From: CAVTLG01 sp963735495
Lineage (GTDB): Bacteria; Chloroflexota; Ktedonobacteria; Ktedonobacterales; Ktedonobacteraceae
NCBI GenBank assembly: GCA_963735495.1
Contig: CAVTLG010000002.1
Coordinates: 930,001 to 994,000 of the forward strand
Length of the DNA: 64,000 nucleotides
Reading direction: 5' to 3'
Under the pieces are notes generated by a model. It saw nothing but the letters and a program-made list of their open reading frames with translations. It was not told the DNA's origin and made no database searches. Positions 17,705 through 27,908 of this stretch are shown here, in pieces. The position numbers and the translations under genes are program-made. The first letter of the stretch is position 1, and every line of letters begins with the position of its first letter.

Positions 17705-18493
17705 ATGGCCATCCCTCGTACCGCAATAATTGCAGGCAACTGGAAAATGAACTATGGGCCAAAGCAGGCATCAAGCTTTGCGATGGAGATTATGCCAGCG
17801 CTTGGTCAGGTGATACGTAGCCATCCACGTATCCTGAGTATTCTCTGCCCACCAGCTATCTCACTCAGTGCGGTGCGCGAGGTTATGGATGCGACTCCCA
17901 CAGCGCGCATCGAACTGGGGGCGCAGAATATGTACTTTGAGGAAAAGGGGGCATTCACTGGCGAAATTGCCCCGGATATGGTGAAAGAACTCTGCACAAC
18001 GGTCATTCTCGGCCACTCTGAGCGCCGGACCTACTTTGGTGAAACCGACGCGCTGGTCAACAAGAAAACCCTGGCCGCGTTTAAACATCACTTGCGCCCC
18101 ATTGTGTGCATTGGTGAAAACGCTGCACAATATGAAGCGGGACACACTGAGTCGATTATTCGTATGCAGGTGCAGCACAGCCTGGCAAATTTTCATGGTG
18201 AGCAGGCACACCAACTCGTCATCGCCTATGAGCCAATCTGGGCCATTGGCACAGGTAAGGCCGCCACACTAGAAGACGCAGGCAAGGTCATTAGTCTGAT
18301 ACGCCAGCTCTATCACGACATGTATGGCGCGGAAGCGGCGGAAGCGGTGCGTATTCTCTATGGCGGTAGCGTCACAGGAGAGAATATCAGTAACTTTATC
18401 GCACATCCAGATATCGATGGCGCCCTCGTTGGTGGTGCCAGTATCAAGCCTGATTTTGTACAGCTCGTTCGCAAGAGTGCAGAAGCAATGTAA
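17705..18493 (+). CDS. tpiA: Triosephosphate isomerase
   Basis: A 262-residue TIM barrel that interconverts dihydroxyacetone phosphate and glyceraldehyde 3-phosphate. AGNWKMN has Lys14, LGHSERR has the electrophilic His104, AYEPIWAIGTGKAA has the catalytic base Glu176, and RILYGGSVTGENI binds phosphate. ATG at 17705 has AAGGAG upstream; a longer frame from 17570 would read through the repeat and is rejected. The last codons form half of a hairpin (18481-18517). Confidence 0.97.
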   Translation: MAIPRTAIIAGNWKMNYGPKQASSFAMEIMPALGQVIRSHPRILSILCPPAISLSAVREVMDATPTARIELGAQNMYFEEKGAFTGEIAPDMVKELCTTVILGHSERRTYFGETDALVNKKTLAAFKHHLRPIVCIGENAAQYEAGHTESIIRMQVQHSLANFHGEQAHQLVIAYEPIWAIGTGKAATLEDAGKVISLIRQLYHDMYGAEAAEAVRILYGGSVTGENISNFIAHPDIDGALVGGASIKPDFVQLVRKSAEAM

Positions 18494-18517
18494 CAGTGCG
18501 AATGTTACATTGCTTCT
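18481..18517 (+). terminator. Hairpin at the tpiA stop
   Basis: AGAAGCAATGTAAC, which includes the tpiA stop codon, pairs perfectly with GTTACATTGCTTCT across a nine-base loop. No T-tract follows, so it may be an mRNA-stabilising hairpin or a non-canonical terminator. Confidence 0.55.
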
Positions 18518-18654
18518 GGCACACTAAACATTGAAATAGCCAACTTTGCGTTCCTCGTATGCTGATGGAGTGAAGGATTTTTTGATCGCCAGGGATGACA
18601 CCGAATAACTAGCGACATGTGCAGAAACAGATGTCGTAAGAAAAGGTGAAACAC

Positions 18655-18867
18655 ATGAACATAAACCAGGATCAAATTACAGAGGTTCTGAACAAGCTCC
18701 CCTACCCTATCAGCAAGGATGAACTCGTCAACCAGGCTCGACAGCATGGAGTTAGTAATCAGGTTGCGGGTGTACTGGACAAATTGCCAAACAAAACATT
18801 TAATTCTGCCAAAGATGTTCAGAACGCCTTTGGTAATCTTGGCAATTTAGGAAACCTCAAAAGCTAA
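18655..18867 (+). CDS. DUF2795 domain protein
   Basis: A 70-residue protein with MNINQDQITEVLNKLPYPISKDELVNQARQHG and VLDKLPNKTFNSAKDVQNAFG. This is the pattern of the small DUF2795 family (about 60-80 residues) frequent in Chloroflexota and Actinomycetota. The function is unknown; the fold is thought to be a small helical domain. ATG at 18655 is preceded by AAAAGGTG; an in-frame GTG lies three codons earlier. It is monocistronic and convergent with the kinase-like gene. Confidence 0.85.
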   Translation: MNINQDQITEVLNKLPYPISKDELVNQARQHGVSNQVAGVLDKLPNKTFNSAKDVQNAFGNLGNLGNLKS

Positions 18868-18966
18868 GCACAGTTAGCGCTTTATTGGCAGCATAACAGT
18901 AGCAAGCCAGCCTTTTTCAGCAGGTGAAAAGGGCTGACTTTCCACTCCTAATAAGTAAGAGCACAT

Positions 18967-21387
18967 TTATATGGCCTTAGTGACGATGACAGAACCGCCA
19001 TCCTCAATGCGCGCCGTTATCTGGGCACGGGGAGCAGCGCCGACAGTGGCAGCGCCAAATTCGTTCTGGATCGAGCCAGAGCCAGTACTGGCGCTGATTT
19101 GAAAGGTTGCATTATCTGGTAAAGTAAGGTCGACATCCCCACGACTCGTCTCCAATGTGTAATTCCCCTGTGGGTTAAGAGAACCAAACAGACGTACAGA
19201 GCCATTCGTCGTCTTTAAGATCGACTGACTACTAAGCGCTGCATTTTTTACGATGACATCTCCATTTTGCGTGATCGCTTTTAACTGCCCATTGATACCA
19301 TCCATACGAATCGAGCCACTGCTCGTCTCCACAGTTGTCTGCCCTGTAATATTGTGCGTGGTGATATCACCACTGTCAGTTTGCACATTCACTGGACCTT
19401 GCACATCCTCTATATCCAGATTACCACTGCTCGTATCTACGGTAACGCCACTTCCCCCATCAACCGCTACCGAACCTGTATCTACCTGCACCTGTATCTG
19501 GGCTGTGGCAGGCATTGTCAGAGTGTAATCAATGTCGCTCAACGCTGGCCCCTGGACATTAATGCGGTCTTGCCCAGATCCGCTCTGCGACTGATTGTAC
19601 TGGACGTTCGTGCCAGTGTAGTCTGATCCGCTACCTGGATTTTTCGGTGTTATCATCACAGTACCAGCACTTCCGGTCTGCACATTTACGTTACCGGCAT
19701 GTCCCTGTATCACAATAAACGCATGGGCTCCAACTTGAAAGCTCCTGCTGCCTGATCCTCCATTTCCAACTGCATTGTTGGCATTGTTATTACCCACCAT
19801 GTTGTTATTATTAGCAGCTATATTATGCACGTCACCCTGCGTTGGAGCAGGTGTCCTCGGCGACGCTAAAGTAGGATAGATATAGGCAAAGGAGACAGAC
19901 ACAATGACGGCAAGCAGCGCGACAATCAGCAACAGACGCAAGCCTTTTGCTGATGCCTTCGCCTGATCGTCAGCTCTCAGTAGCGGAGGCAGAGTTGTGG
20001 AGCGTGGACCAGACCCGCCTGGTCCCCTCACTGACGTAGCGAGCGGTCTACCAGCATTGACAGGAGACGTCTGAGACAAGGGGTGTGAGCTTGCGCTTGC
20101 AGTGGGAGCACGCAAAATTAATTTCTGTTCACCGACAAATAACGGGGATAGCTGAGACGTATTTTCTTGCACAGTAGGAACATCAGGAGGTATTTCCGGT
20201 ACTATCGATGGAATTTTTTTTTGCTCCTGTGATGGTATGGAAGATGATTGAGAAACATTTTCCTGCACAATAGAGGTAGGCGCAGGCTGTTCTACAGACG
20301 CTGGAACTGCTACTGTTGTGGGTTGATCAAAGCCACTCAGAGAAGGTAACGTCATACTTGTCAGACCAACAATATCGTTTCTACGCGCATGCTTGCCCAC
20401 TTTCCCGGCAGATGGTGGAGCCGCCGCAGGCTCTTCTTCCTGCTCGCTGGCGACTGGATCAGCGGTGTTGACGGAAGCCGCGAACCGTATATCAGAAGGC
20501 ATAGCATAGGCAAATACAGAGCCAAAATCCACCACAGGAATGCCAGAAACAATGAGGGCTTGTCGAAAAGAGTTGGCAAAATCCAGCACACGCACATAGC
20601 GATCCACCGGACGTTTAGCCAGCGCCTGCAATATCACCTGTTCGGCAGCAGCCGGAAGGTCCGGGCGCAACTCGCGAGGTGGCTGGAGCAGTATTTGTAG
20701 ACGCTGCCTCGTACCGCCTTTAAACGGAAGCGAATCTGTCACCATCTGGTAGAGCAGTACACCCAGAGCATAAATGTCCGTACGCGTATCAATGGCACGG
20801 CCAGTAACTTGCTCTGGAGCCATATAATCATATGATCCAGACGATAATTTACTTCCGCCAGCGCTTGCAGGGGCGTTGCCAGATGCCGGGAGCATCTGCA
20901 TCAGCCCGAAGTCAGTCAGCCAGAGTTGTCCCTCACGCCGCAGCAAAATGTTCGTTGGCTTGATATTATGGTGGATTACCCCATGTTCGTGCGCATAGGT
21001 CAATGCAGCCGCCAGTTGCTCTATATAAAAAGCAACCTTGGTTAGCAGTAATGGTCCCTCCCGCTCCATCTCGTCAGAGAGCGTACCTCCATTAATGTAC
21101 GGCATCACCAGATAAGGTAAGCCATTGTGCTCTCCATATTCATGGAGCGGTATAATGTTAGGATGCTCCAATGATGCAATTACATCGGCTCTGCGGCTGA
21201 AGTGCTCCAGGTAAGCTGCACGCTGGTTTGGCGAGAGAGGCAGCAGTGGCAAGAGCACTTTAACAGCGACCTGGCGATTGGGACGTGATTGCTGGGCCAG
21301 GAAGACCGCCCCGACACTTCCTTGTCCAATCAACTTCTGCAGTGTACATGTGCCTAGCACAGTTCCAACCAGAGTTTCTGCATTCAT
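18967..21387 (-). CDS. Membrane Ser/Thr kinase-like protein (catalytic Asp replaced) with DUF4097 ectodomain
   Basis: An 806-residue protein. Residues ~18-285 have the Hanks-kinase fold: IGQGSVGAVFL glycine loop, Lys43 in QVAVKVL, DFG at 159-161, and YDYMAPEQ. The catalytic loop reads HHNIKPTN instead of HRDIKPxN, so Asn141 replaces the proton-accepting aspartate. A long Pro/Ser/Thr-rich linker and a transmembrane helix (LRLLLIVALLAVIVSVSFAY, ~480-505) lead to an extracellular repeat-rich beta domain. That domain has IDVQTDSGDITTHN-like units of the DUF4097 putative adhesin family. ATG at 21387 is near AAAAGGATG. It is predicted to be a weakly active or pseudokinase sensor. Its neighbour at 21989 has the same architecture. 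Confidence 0.9.
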   Translation of the reverse strand: MNAETLVGTVLGTCTLQKLIGQGSVGAVFLAQQSRPNRQVAVKVLLPLLPLSPNQRAAYLEHFSRRADVIASLEHPNIIPLHEYGEHNGLPYLVMPYINGGTLSDEMEREGPLLLTKVAFYIEQLAAALTYAHEHGVIHHNIKPTNILLRREGQLWLTDFGLMQMLPASGNAPASAGGSKLSSGSYDYMAPEQVTGRAIDTRTDIYALGVLLYQMVTDSLPFKGGTRQRLQILLQPPRELRPDLPAAAEQVILQALAKRPVDRYVRVLDFANSFRQALIVSGIPVVDFGSVFAYAMPSDIRFAASVNTADPVASEQEEEPAAAPPSAGKVGKHARRNDIVGLTSMTLPSLSGFDQPTTVAVPASVEQPAPTSIVQENVSQSSSIPSQEQKKIPSIVPEIPPDVPTVQENTSQLSPLFVGEQKLILRAPTASASSHPLSQTSPVNAGRPLATSVRGPGGSGPRSTTLPPLLRADDQAKASAKGLRLLLIVALLAVIVSVSFAYIYPTLASPRTPAPTQGDVHNIAANNNNMVGNNNANNAVGNGGSGSRSFQVGAHAFIVIQGHAGNVNVQTGSAGTVMITPKNPGSGSDYTGTNVQYNQSQSGSGQDRINVQGPALSDIDYTLTMPATAQIQVQVDTGSVAVDGGSGVTVDTSSGNLDIEDVQGPVNVQTDSGDITTHNITGQTTVETSSGSIRMDGINGQLKAITQNGDVIVKNAALSSQSILKTTNGSVRLFGSLNPQGNYTLETSRGDVDLTLPDNATFQISASTGSGSIQNEFGAATVGAAPRAQITARIEDGGSVIVTKAI

Positions 21388-21722
21388 CAAAACATCCTTT
21401 TCTTGTTGTCGATAGATATCACTCGGGCTAGCGTATTCGCACTCCAATAAACGTTGTCTAGAGCCTCACTATCTCGCTGAATCTCACCACGTTTCACATC
21501 AATTATTTTGGCAACATGCACCTAAAAAGCATACAAGCTAAACGAGAATTTGACAATACAGCTTCCTTAGCGGGTCAACCCTGATGAGACTTCATATAGC
21601 GACCAGGCTTGTCCCCACCGATATCCGACTTATTTGATGATATTTGTTCCTGGCGTACTTGTGGCTAGCTGATCCGAAGAGTTACAATCAGCATAATAAT
21701 TGAGAGAACAGGGAGAACTTGT

Positions 21723-21987
21723 ATGACTGGCGAGCATTTTGTTACGCCGCTTGCAAGATATGTAGGAACAGCCCCTAAAGCCGAGTTACATATACATCTG
21801 GAAGGCACGCTACAGCCAGCAACAATCCTGGCCCTGGCACAGCGCAACAAACTTCCACTGCAAGGTAGAGAATAAGCAGGAGTTGCATCAGTTGTGCTCT
21901 TATCGCAATTTTGAGCACTTCATCGAGATCTTTATGCTGGCTACACGCAGTCTGAAGACACGTGAGGACTATGAACAGATCGTTTCA
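21723..21987 (+). pseudogene. Adenosine deaminase relic (5' part only)
   Basis: From ATG 21723 (GGGAGAAC upstream) the text reads TPLARYVGTAPKAELHIHLEGTLQPATILALAQRNKLPLQ. AELHIHLEG is the N-terminal zinc-binding motif of adenosine deaminase/aminodeoxyfutalosine deaminase. The frame then hits a stop at 21872. One base out of register it continues as KQELHQLCSYRNFEHFIEIF and KTREDYEQIV, the next family blocks. Similarity stops at ~21987, where the convergent kinase-like gene ends. About two thirds of the enzyme is missing, so it cannot be active. The stretch 21388-21722 upstream holds no other gene. Confidence 0.85.
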
Positions 21988-21988
21988 C

Positions 21989-23584
21989 CTACGCACAAAC
22001 GGTGCCATTCAATGTGAACCGTGTTGGCGCAGCATTAGATCCGTGATACGCAGCGAGGAAGCCTACATAAATGCTCTTACCAGGACCCAGCGTTGCGTCC
22101 CACGACTCCGCTTGTAACGTCACCGAGGAACCAGACTGGTGGTATGTTGATCCCCAGGACTCTGTCACCTGCTGATTACCACTAAAACTCCAGGCGAGTA
22201 CCCAGGTGGTTATGGTGATGTGTCCCGTATTCTGAATGACAAACAGACCTTCAAATCCTGTATTCCAATCTGCAGCAACGCTATAGCTAATCTTACATGT
22301 CATCTGAGCATTCTTCGTTGCCGTCGGCGTCATACCAACATGCGGCAGAGGCAGCACGGACGATGGCATGGGCAGTGGGGCAAGTGAAGTCAGTGGCGTA
22401 CTGGTAGCCAAAGAACCAGTCAGAGCCGTTCTTCCCGCCACACCAATTGACCCGGAAGCTATCAGTTGCTGCTCTGTATTGCTCCTTCTCCAAAGGGTAC
22501 CCGTCAGACTGCTAACGAATAACAATAGACAGGCGACAAGCACTGATAAAACAAGCACACGATACTTTTTTTGCCGCATTAACATCGGCGTTTGTGGAAA
22601 ATGTATCGTTTGAGCCGCCGTTATATAGAGTCGTCCAGGCAGATTGGCCACCAATGGGGTCAATTGCGGAAAAGGTAGTTGGTCACACGTATGCTCTGGC
22701 TCTAGTGCAACTTCATCAATAGTTAATTGCTCTTCATCTATATTCACATCGACGGTTGCGACGATCCGTGGTGATAACTGTACGGAACTTAACGCATTCA
22801 GAAAAGCCTGCATATCGGGATAGCGTTGTTGCGGATCAGTAGAGAGCGCCTTGTGCAGTATCTGGATAAGAATAGGGGGCAGAATGTCTTCACTCTGCTC
22901 AATTTCAGCAATAGCTAATGCACCTGTCTGCCGTTGCATAGCAAACTTCTGTCCCGTTAACATGTCATAGGCAATACAGGCCAGCGAATACTGGTCGCTT
23001 GCAGCAGTAATCACACCAGAGGTTGCCTCGGGTGCCCGGTAGTCAGGATCATCCGAGGTACACATGACTACGCCATCGTCGATAAATAGCGTTGAGCGAA
23101 GCTGAAAATCTGCAATGAGAGGCTCACCTTGAGACGAAAACAAAATATTATTTGGCTTAAGCTGCCCATGAACAACATGTTGCTGATGTGCGTACAGTAA
23201 GGCTTGCCCGATCTGCTGGACTATCGTCAAAGCTTGATGGATAGGCATTTTTCGCTTTTTTTGACGCAGCAGATGGCCTCGCAACGATCCTTGCGGCGCG
23301 TAGGCAGTCATGATATAAGGCTGATCCTTATCAATGCCAACATCGACTACCGGTATGATACATGGATGATGGAGGAGTTGCAGAGCACGTGCCTCTCGCA
23401 AAAACTGCTCATGTGCCTGCGGACTGCTCATAAAAGGCGCACAAAAGCGTTTTACTACGACAAAACGCGTAGGAGAAGTCATGCTTTCACCCAGGAATAC
23501 ATCGATCATTGCATGAGAGGTAAATTCCACAATGAGTCGATAATTCCCTAAGCATGAACCTAACAAACTGTCGCCATTATACAT
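21989..23584 (-). CDS. Membrane pseudokinase with a CBM2-like extracellular domain
   Basis: A 531-residue protein. Residues ~15-270 keep the kinase fold (Lys45 in FVVVKRFC, YRAPEATSG, DQYSLACIAYDMLTG). The glycine-rich loop is degenerate, the catalytic loop reads HGQLKPNN (Gln141 for Asp), and DFG has become DFQ. Phosphotransfer is therefore very unlikely. A transmembrane helix (~337-360) is followed by a linker and a C-terminal beta domain. That domain has CKISYSVAADWNTGFEG, VIQNTGHITITTWVLAWSF and SWDATLGPGKSIYVGF, with flanking cysteines, as in family 2 carbohydrate-binding modules. I infer a surface sugar or cellulose sensor signalling through a scaffold. ATG at 23584 has GAGGTTATC upstream. 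Confidence 0.88.
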   Translation of the reverse strand: MYNGDSLLGSCLGNYRLIVEFTSHAMIDVFLGESMTSPTRFVVVKRFCAPFMSSPQAHEQFLREARALQLLHHPCIIPVVDVGIDKDQPYIMTAYAPQGSLRGHLLRQKKRKMPIHQALTIVQQIGQALLYAHQQHVVHGQLKPNNILFSSQGEPLIADFQLRSTLFIDDGVVMCTSDDPDYRAPEATSGVITAASDQYSLACIAYDMLTGQKFAMQRQTGALAIAEIEQSEDILPPILIQILHKALSTDPQQRYPDMQAFLNALSSVQLSPRIVATVDVNIDEEQLTIDEVALEPEHTCDQLPFPQLTPLVANLPGRLYITAAQTIHFPQTPMLMRQKKYRVLVLSVLVACLLLFVSSLTGTLWRRSNTEQQLIASGSIGVAGRTALTGSLATSTPLTSLAPLPMPSSVLPLPHVGMTPTATKNAQMTCKISYSVAADWNTGFEGLFVIQNTGHITITTWVLAWSFSGNQQVTESWGSTYHQSGSSVTLQAESWDATLGPGKSIYVGFLAAYHGSNAAPTRFTLNGTVCA

Positions 23585-23784
23585 GATAACCTCATTGAAA
23601 TAACATGCAGTCTAGTGGCATCTCATACTGAAAATAGAAATTAGCAAGGACAAGTACAATTACAGTATTCAGATTAGCAAGAATATACCATTTTGTCAAT
23701 CTTAAAAAGCCAGGCCAGTGCTTTGTCGAATATATCTTGACGTTTTTTTAACAGAAGCACAAAAATACACAAAAACAGGAGAAC

Positions 23785-23835
23785 AAAAAAGCGCCCGGCA
23801 TACGCGATTCATTCTTGCGTATAGTATCCGGGCGC
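23785..23835 (-). terminator. Rho-independent terminator of sigA
   Basis: On the minus strand a stem GCGCCCGG/CCGGGCGC with an inner CGTAT-containing arm is followed by TTTTTTGTTC. It lies 76 bases past the sigma factor stop codon. The AT-rich remainder of 23585-23911 has no gene. Confidence 0.85.
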
Positions 23836-23911
23836 ATCTTTGTTCTCATCACGTCCGCCACATCTCCCACCGTCCCAGCTAGCTAACGAACATTCAACTA
23901 TCTGTGTTTTA

Positions 23912-25189
23912 TCAGTCCAGGTAGTCTTTCAGTTTGCGACTGCGGCTAGGATGACGTAACTTACGCAACGCCTTGGCTTCAATCTGTCGAATACGCTCAC
24001 GTGTGACATGGAACTCTTTGCCCACTTCTTCAAGTGTGCGGCTACGGCCATCATCCAGACCAAAGCGCAACTGTAACACTTTCCGCTCGCGCTCCGTCAA
24101 GCTATCCAGTACGTCCTCGACCTGCTCCTTGAGCAACTGATGGCTGGCGGCCTCTGCGGGAGCTAGAGCCGTCTGATCTTCGAGGAAGTCGCCCAGGTGG
24201 CTATCATCTTCCTCGCCTATCGGCGTCTCCAGACTGACCGGCTCCTGACTGACCTTAATGATCTCACGAACCTTCTCAGCGCTGATCTCCATCTGCTCGG
24301 CAATCTCTTCCGAGGTAGGCTCGCGTCCCAGATCCTGTAGCAAACGGCGGCTGATACGAATCAAACGATTAATCGTCTCCACCATGTGCACCGGAATGCG
24401 GATAGTGCGTGCCTGGTCGGCTATCGCACGCGTGATGGCCTGGCGAATCCACCAGGTTGCATACGTGCTAAACTTATAGCCTTTGGTGTAGTCAAACTTC
24501 TCGACAGCACGAATCAAGCCGATATTTCCCTCCTGGATCAGGTCCAGCAGGTTCATGCCGCGTCCAATATACTTCTTTGCAACGCTGACAACAAGACGCA
24601 GATTTGCCTCTGTAAGGCGGCGCTGGGCCTCCTCGCCATCCAGGATATAGCGGCGGGTAGGTGCCACCTTCAAGCGTTCGGCCCGGAGGCGCTCAGCCTT
24701 CCCACGCTCCATAATCTGCGCCAGGCGGACCTCTTCTTCTGCTGTCAACAGAGGAACACGCCCAATCTCACGGAGATACATGCGCACAGGATCGTCCAGG
24801 CTACTCTCCAGGTCAGCGACGACAATACCAAGGCCATCTTGCAGATCGTCCCACTTCGGAAGGATCTCAGCGTCTACTTCTACAACGTCATCAGGGCCGG
24901 GCTCCCAATCAGCTGGCGGCTCCTTGGTTGGATCAAGGGCATCCATAGGCTCTTCGTCCTGCAACTTAAACAGGTCAAAATCGCCAGAGCCATCAGCAGG
25001 AGTCAGCCGACTTCCACCAGTAGCCTGAACATCATGACCGACGGCATCAATATGAAAAACATCATCAGTAGTATTTAACATGGACTCATCGAATGGTTCA
25101 AGCGTAAAAACGTCACTTAATGGCCCTGTACTAACATTTACATGTGCGCTTTGCACTCGATCAATTACTTCTTGGTCCTGATTCACCAT
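23912..25189 (-). CDS. sigA: Primary RNA polymerase sigma factor (sigma-70, SigA/RpoD)
   Basis: A 425-residue group 1 sigma factor. An acidic N-terminal region (~1-120) is followed by region 1.2 (DDPVRMYLREIGRVPLLTAEEEVRLA) and regions 2.1-2.4 (NLRLVVSVAKKYIGRGMNLLDLIQEGNIGLIRAVEKFDYTKGYKFSTYATWWIRQAI). Region 3 carries HMVETINRLIRISRRLLQDLGREPT, and region 4.2 carries TLEEVGKEFHVTRERIRQIEAKALRKLRHP. It directs polymerase to housekeeping promoters. The ATG at 25189 follows AAGGGGG. It lies 163 bases downstream of dnaG on the same strand, the classic dnaG-rpoD neighbourhood, and ends in a strong terminator. Confidence 0.96.
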   Translation of the reverse strand: MVNQDQEVIDRVQSAHVNVSTGPLSDVFTLEPFDESMLNTTDDVFHIDAVGHDVQATGGSRLTPADGSGDFDLFKLQDEEPMDALDPTKEPPADWEPGPDDVVEVDAEILPKWDDLQDGLGIVVADLESSLDDPVRMYLREIGRVPLLTAEEEVRLAQIMERGKAERLRAERLKVAPTRRYILDGEEAQRRLTEANLRLVVSVAKKYIGRGMNLLDLIQEGNIGLIRAVEKFDYTKGYKFSTYATWWIRQAITRAIADQARTIRIPVHMVETINRLIRISRRLLQDLGREPTSEEIAEQMEISAEKVREIIKVSQEPVSLETPIGEEDDSHLGDFLEDQTALAPAEAASHQLLKEQVEDVLDSLTERERKVLQLRFGLDDGRSRTLEEVGKEFHVTRERIRQIEAKALRKLRHPSRSRKLKDYLD

Positions 25190-25352
25190 ACTGGCATCCC
25201 CCTTCAGAAAACAGGCTCACGATTATAAAACGAAAAATGAGGAAAAAATCCTGTTCCTGATCCGTTTTGGTAAAAATGATTGCGAAATTATTGGTTGCCT
25301 CCGCTCAGCACACAGTTGGCTGCACGGATGCGGCACAACTACAGTTCCTCAT

Positions 25353-27431
25353 TTAGCCCTGTAACCGCGTCGCAGTGTTAATAGTGCGCAGCAAGCGCTG
25401 AATTTCCAGCCCTCGCTGATAGAGCTGACGCGTAGCTGGCATGTCACCAGCCTCGTCAGCATCCTGTATGAGAAATTTTAGGTCTTTATTCAATTGTAAC
25501 AGTCGTGTACGCCTGAGCCGAGTAGCACACTGGACGGCGCTCTTAACCAGCTCTCCACCATCTAGCAGAGACCCCGACTCAACGCTTTTAAGCGCCCTGG
25601 CAACTGCAGATAGCAGTACAGCAGGCACAAACTGTTCAAAGGGTTGAAGTGAAGGGGAAGGATCACGTTGATACACAGAGTTGAGTATATTGTACAACTC
25701 CCGCGTGTCTGTCCCGGTGAAGTCACCATCGTTTATTATACCACAAACATGGAGATACAAGCCCGGATTTTGCAGGAGTAGCCCAATTAGGTAGTCCTCC
25801 CATTTTAGCGTATCAACCTGACTTCTGTCAAGCTTGATGCCCTGAGAACTTTGCGCAACTTGCTGTGCATGTGCCGTTGCATCCGTCTCCTCCATGAAAT
25901 CGCTGATCTCAGGAGCTGCTCCACCCTTGTACGACACTGCTTTTCGCTCACTCATAGCACGATCAGAGAACTCAGCATTAACACCAGTCACCTTTTGTTC
26001 TCGCAACACCCGCTGCAGTTCTATGTGCAGATCGCGCTCGTCAACTCTGATCATACGAGTTAGCCTCTGTACATAGCTGTCACGCTTAATGCGATCCCTG
26101 ATCATACCTATCACAGGCAATAAACGCCTGGCGGCTTCAGTTTTGCCTCCTGGCTCGCGTAGGTTGAGATCAGCAGTCTTGACCACAAAGTAATAGTCGA
26201 TGAGGGGCATCGGATGAGAAACTGCATAGAACCAGGTCGAGAAATCACGTCGGATCACTTCATCTGGATCTTCGCCGGCAGGCAATTGCAGCACATTGAT
26301 CTCCGCGTCAGTTTGCTCCTCAAGGCGTATAATGCCACGTGGTTGAGATTGCTTCTCGCGTCCATATTGCCCTTGTGCCTTCCTCGCAGGACCTTCTGTG
26401 GCGGGTAATGGCACAGGTACCATCCGGTGGTCAAAGGTTCTGAGCGCCTCCTGAATACCATGCTCGGTAGCAGCGCTACCAGCGGCATCAGGGTCCAGGG
26501 CGAGCGTCACCTGTTTCGTTAGCTTTTTTAGTTGTTGAATGTGCTTCTCAGTAATTGCACTCCCAATACAGGCCACTGTTTGCTTTGTCCCATACTGATG
26601 TGCGATAACAGCATCTACATACCCTTCCACTATAACCACCTGACCAATCTGCTTAATTGCGTCTTTCGCCATATCAATGGCATACAATACCGTATTTTTT
26701 TCGAAGAGCGGTCTGCGGCGAGTTCAAGTACTTAGGCTTCCCATCACCCAATGCTCGTCCACCAAAACCGATCACTCGCCCACGGATATCGCGAATAGGA
26801 AAGATAAGTCTGTTTCTAAAGTAATCATATACCCCACCACCTACTCCCTCCTGATTCGCTTTCTCGCTCATCGCGCCAGGCCACCAGAGACAAGCTCCTG
26901 CTCCGTGTAACCCTGAGAAAGCAGGTACCGTGTCAGACCATCCCGTCGATCACTGGCGTAGCCAAGAGCAAATGAGATCACAGTATCAGACGAGATACCG
27001 CGACTTTGTACATACGCGCGTGCCTGTTCAGCCTCCCTTGCATGCAGTAGTATCTGGTGAAACCAGAGTAAAGCATCTGCGTTAAGCTTGCGCAAACGCT
27101 CGCGCGCCGCGCTTGTTTCACGCTCCTCCTCCGTACGAGGACCGCCATACTCCTCGGTCGAAACACCAGCTTTCTCAGCCAGATACAGTAGGGCCTCGTG
27201 GAAGTCGCAACTGCGCTGTTTCTGCACAAAGGTGAAGATATCCCCACCTTCGTGGCAGCCGAAGCAATACCACGTCTGATTCTGCGGATGCACATAAAAC
27301 GAAGGCGTACGCTCATTGTGAAAGGGGCAGAGACCTTTAAGAGATTTTCCCGCTTTCTGCAAGGCAACCACCAGACCGATTTCATCCGCGACATCAACTT
27401 TGGCCTTAATTGTTTCAATGATAGATGTCAT
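25353..27431 (-). pseudogene. dnaG: DNA primase DnaG, reading frame broken twice
   Basis: Three overlapping frames add up to one DnaG. The first (27431-26868, 187 residues) has the CHC2 zinc site C35-x2-H38-x17-C56-x2-C59. It ends in QELVSGGLAR at a TGA overlapping an ATG (ATGA). The second (26871-26674) carries DYFRNRLIFPIRDIRGRVIGFGGRAL. The third (from ~26687 to 25353, about 444 residues) has the Toprim motifs VIVEGYVDA and ALDPDAAG and the C-terminal helicase-binding part. At ~26700 the text GCTCTTCGAA would be restored to ALFEKNTVLYAID by a CTCTCTT run, so a two-base loss in a CT repeat fits. DnaG is essential; sequence error, recoding, split expression or a second copy must be considered. 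The GAAGGAC site supports ATG 27431. Confidence 0.85.
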
Positions 27432-27882
27432 GCAGTGTCCTTCAACGCAGCAACTCAGCTCTGCCGCCAAGCAAGAGGTTTGACCCGTCTAACAGCATAT
27501 AACGAGCCACCATACTGAAAGTCGCGTCAGCAAGCTCAAACCTAAAAACTTATTGAGAGTGATATACCTATTGTACTACTTGCTACAGAAGAATACGGGC
27601 AACGGTAGGATATCTGGGTCTCATAGCAAATTCTTGTATGTATATTGCATAAACCATCTACGTAAGAAACGCTATTGCAGTTCCAAAAAGAGGTCATCCT
27701 CTTCAAGAGGTAATGGGGCCTGACATCTTAGTGGAAAAATGTCATGCTTGTATTCTACAACGTTTTTCTATGCGTAAAAGTGACGTTTAGAGATCTTCTG
27801 CATCTGAATAACTCCAATACGCCAAAGCTCATGGTTGGCGTAATCGCACGCAGAAAAAAGTATCCCGTTGTCTCCCAGAAAG
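27432..27882. other. Gene-free spacer upstream of dnaG
   Basis: About 450 bases with no supported gene, lying between dnaG and the DnaA-box region. It should contain the dnaG-sigA promoter; I see no single convincing -35/-10 pair. A plus-strand frame at 27744-28010 runs into the origin and is a chance ORF. Confidence 0.45.
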
Positions 27883-27908
27883 TTATCCACAAATTCACAA
27901 CGACTAAC

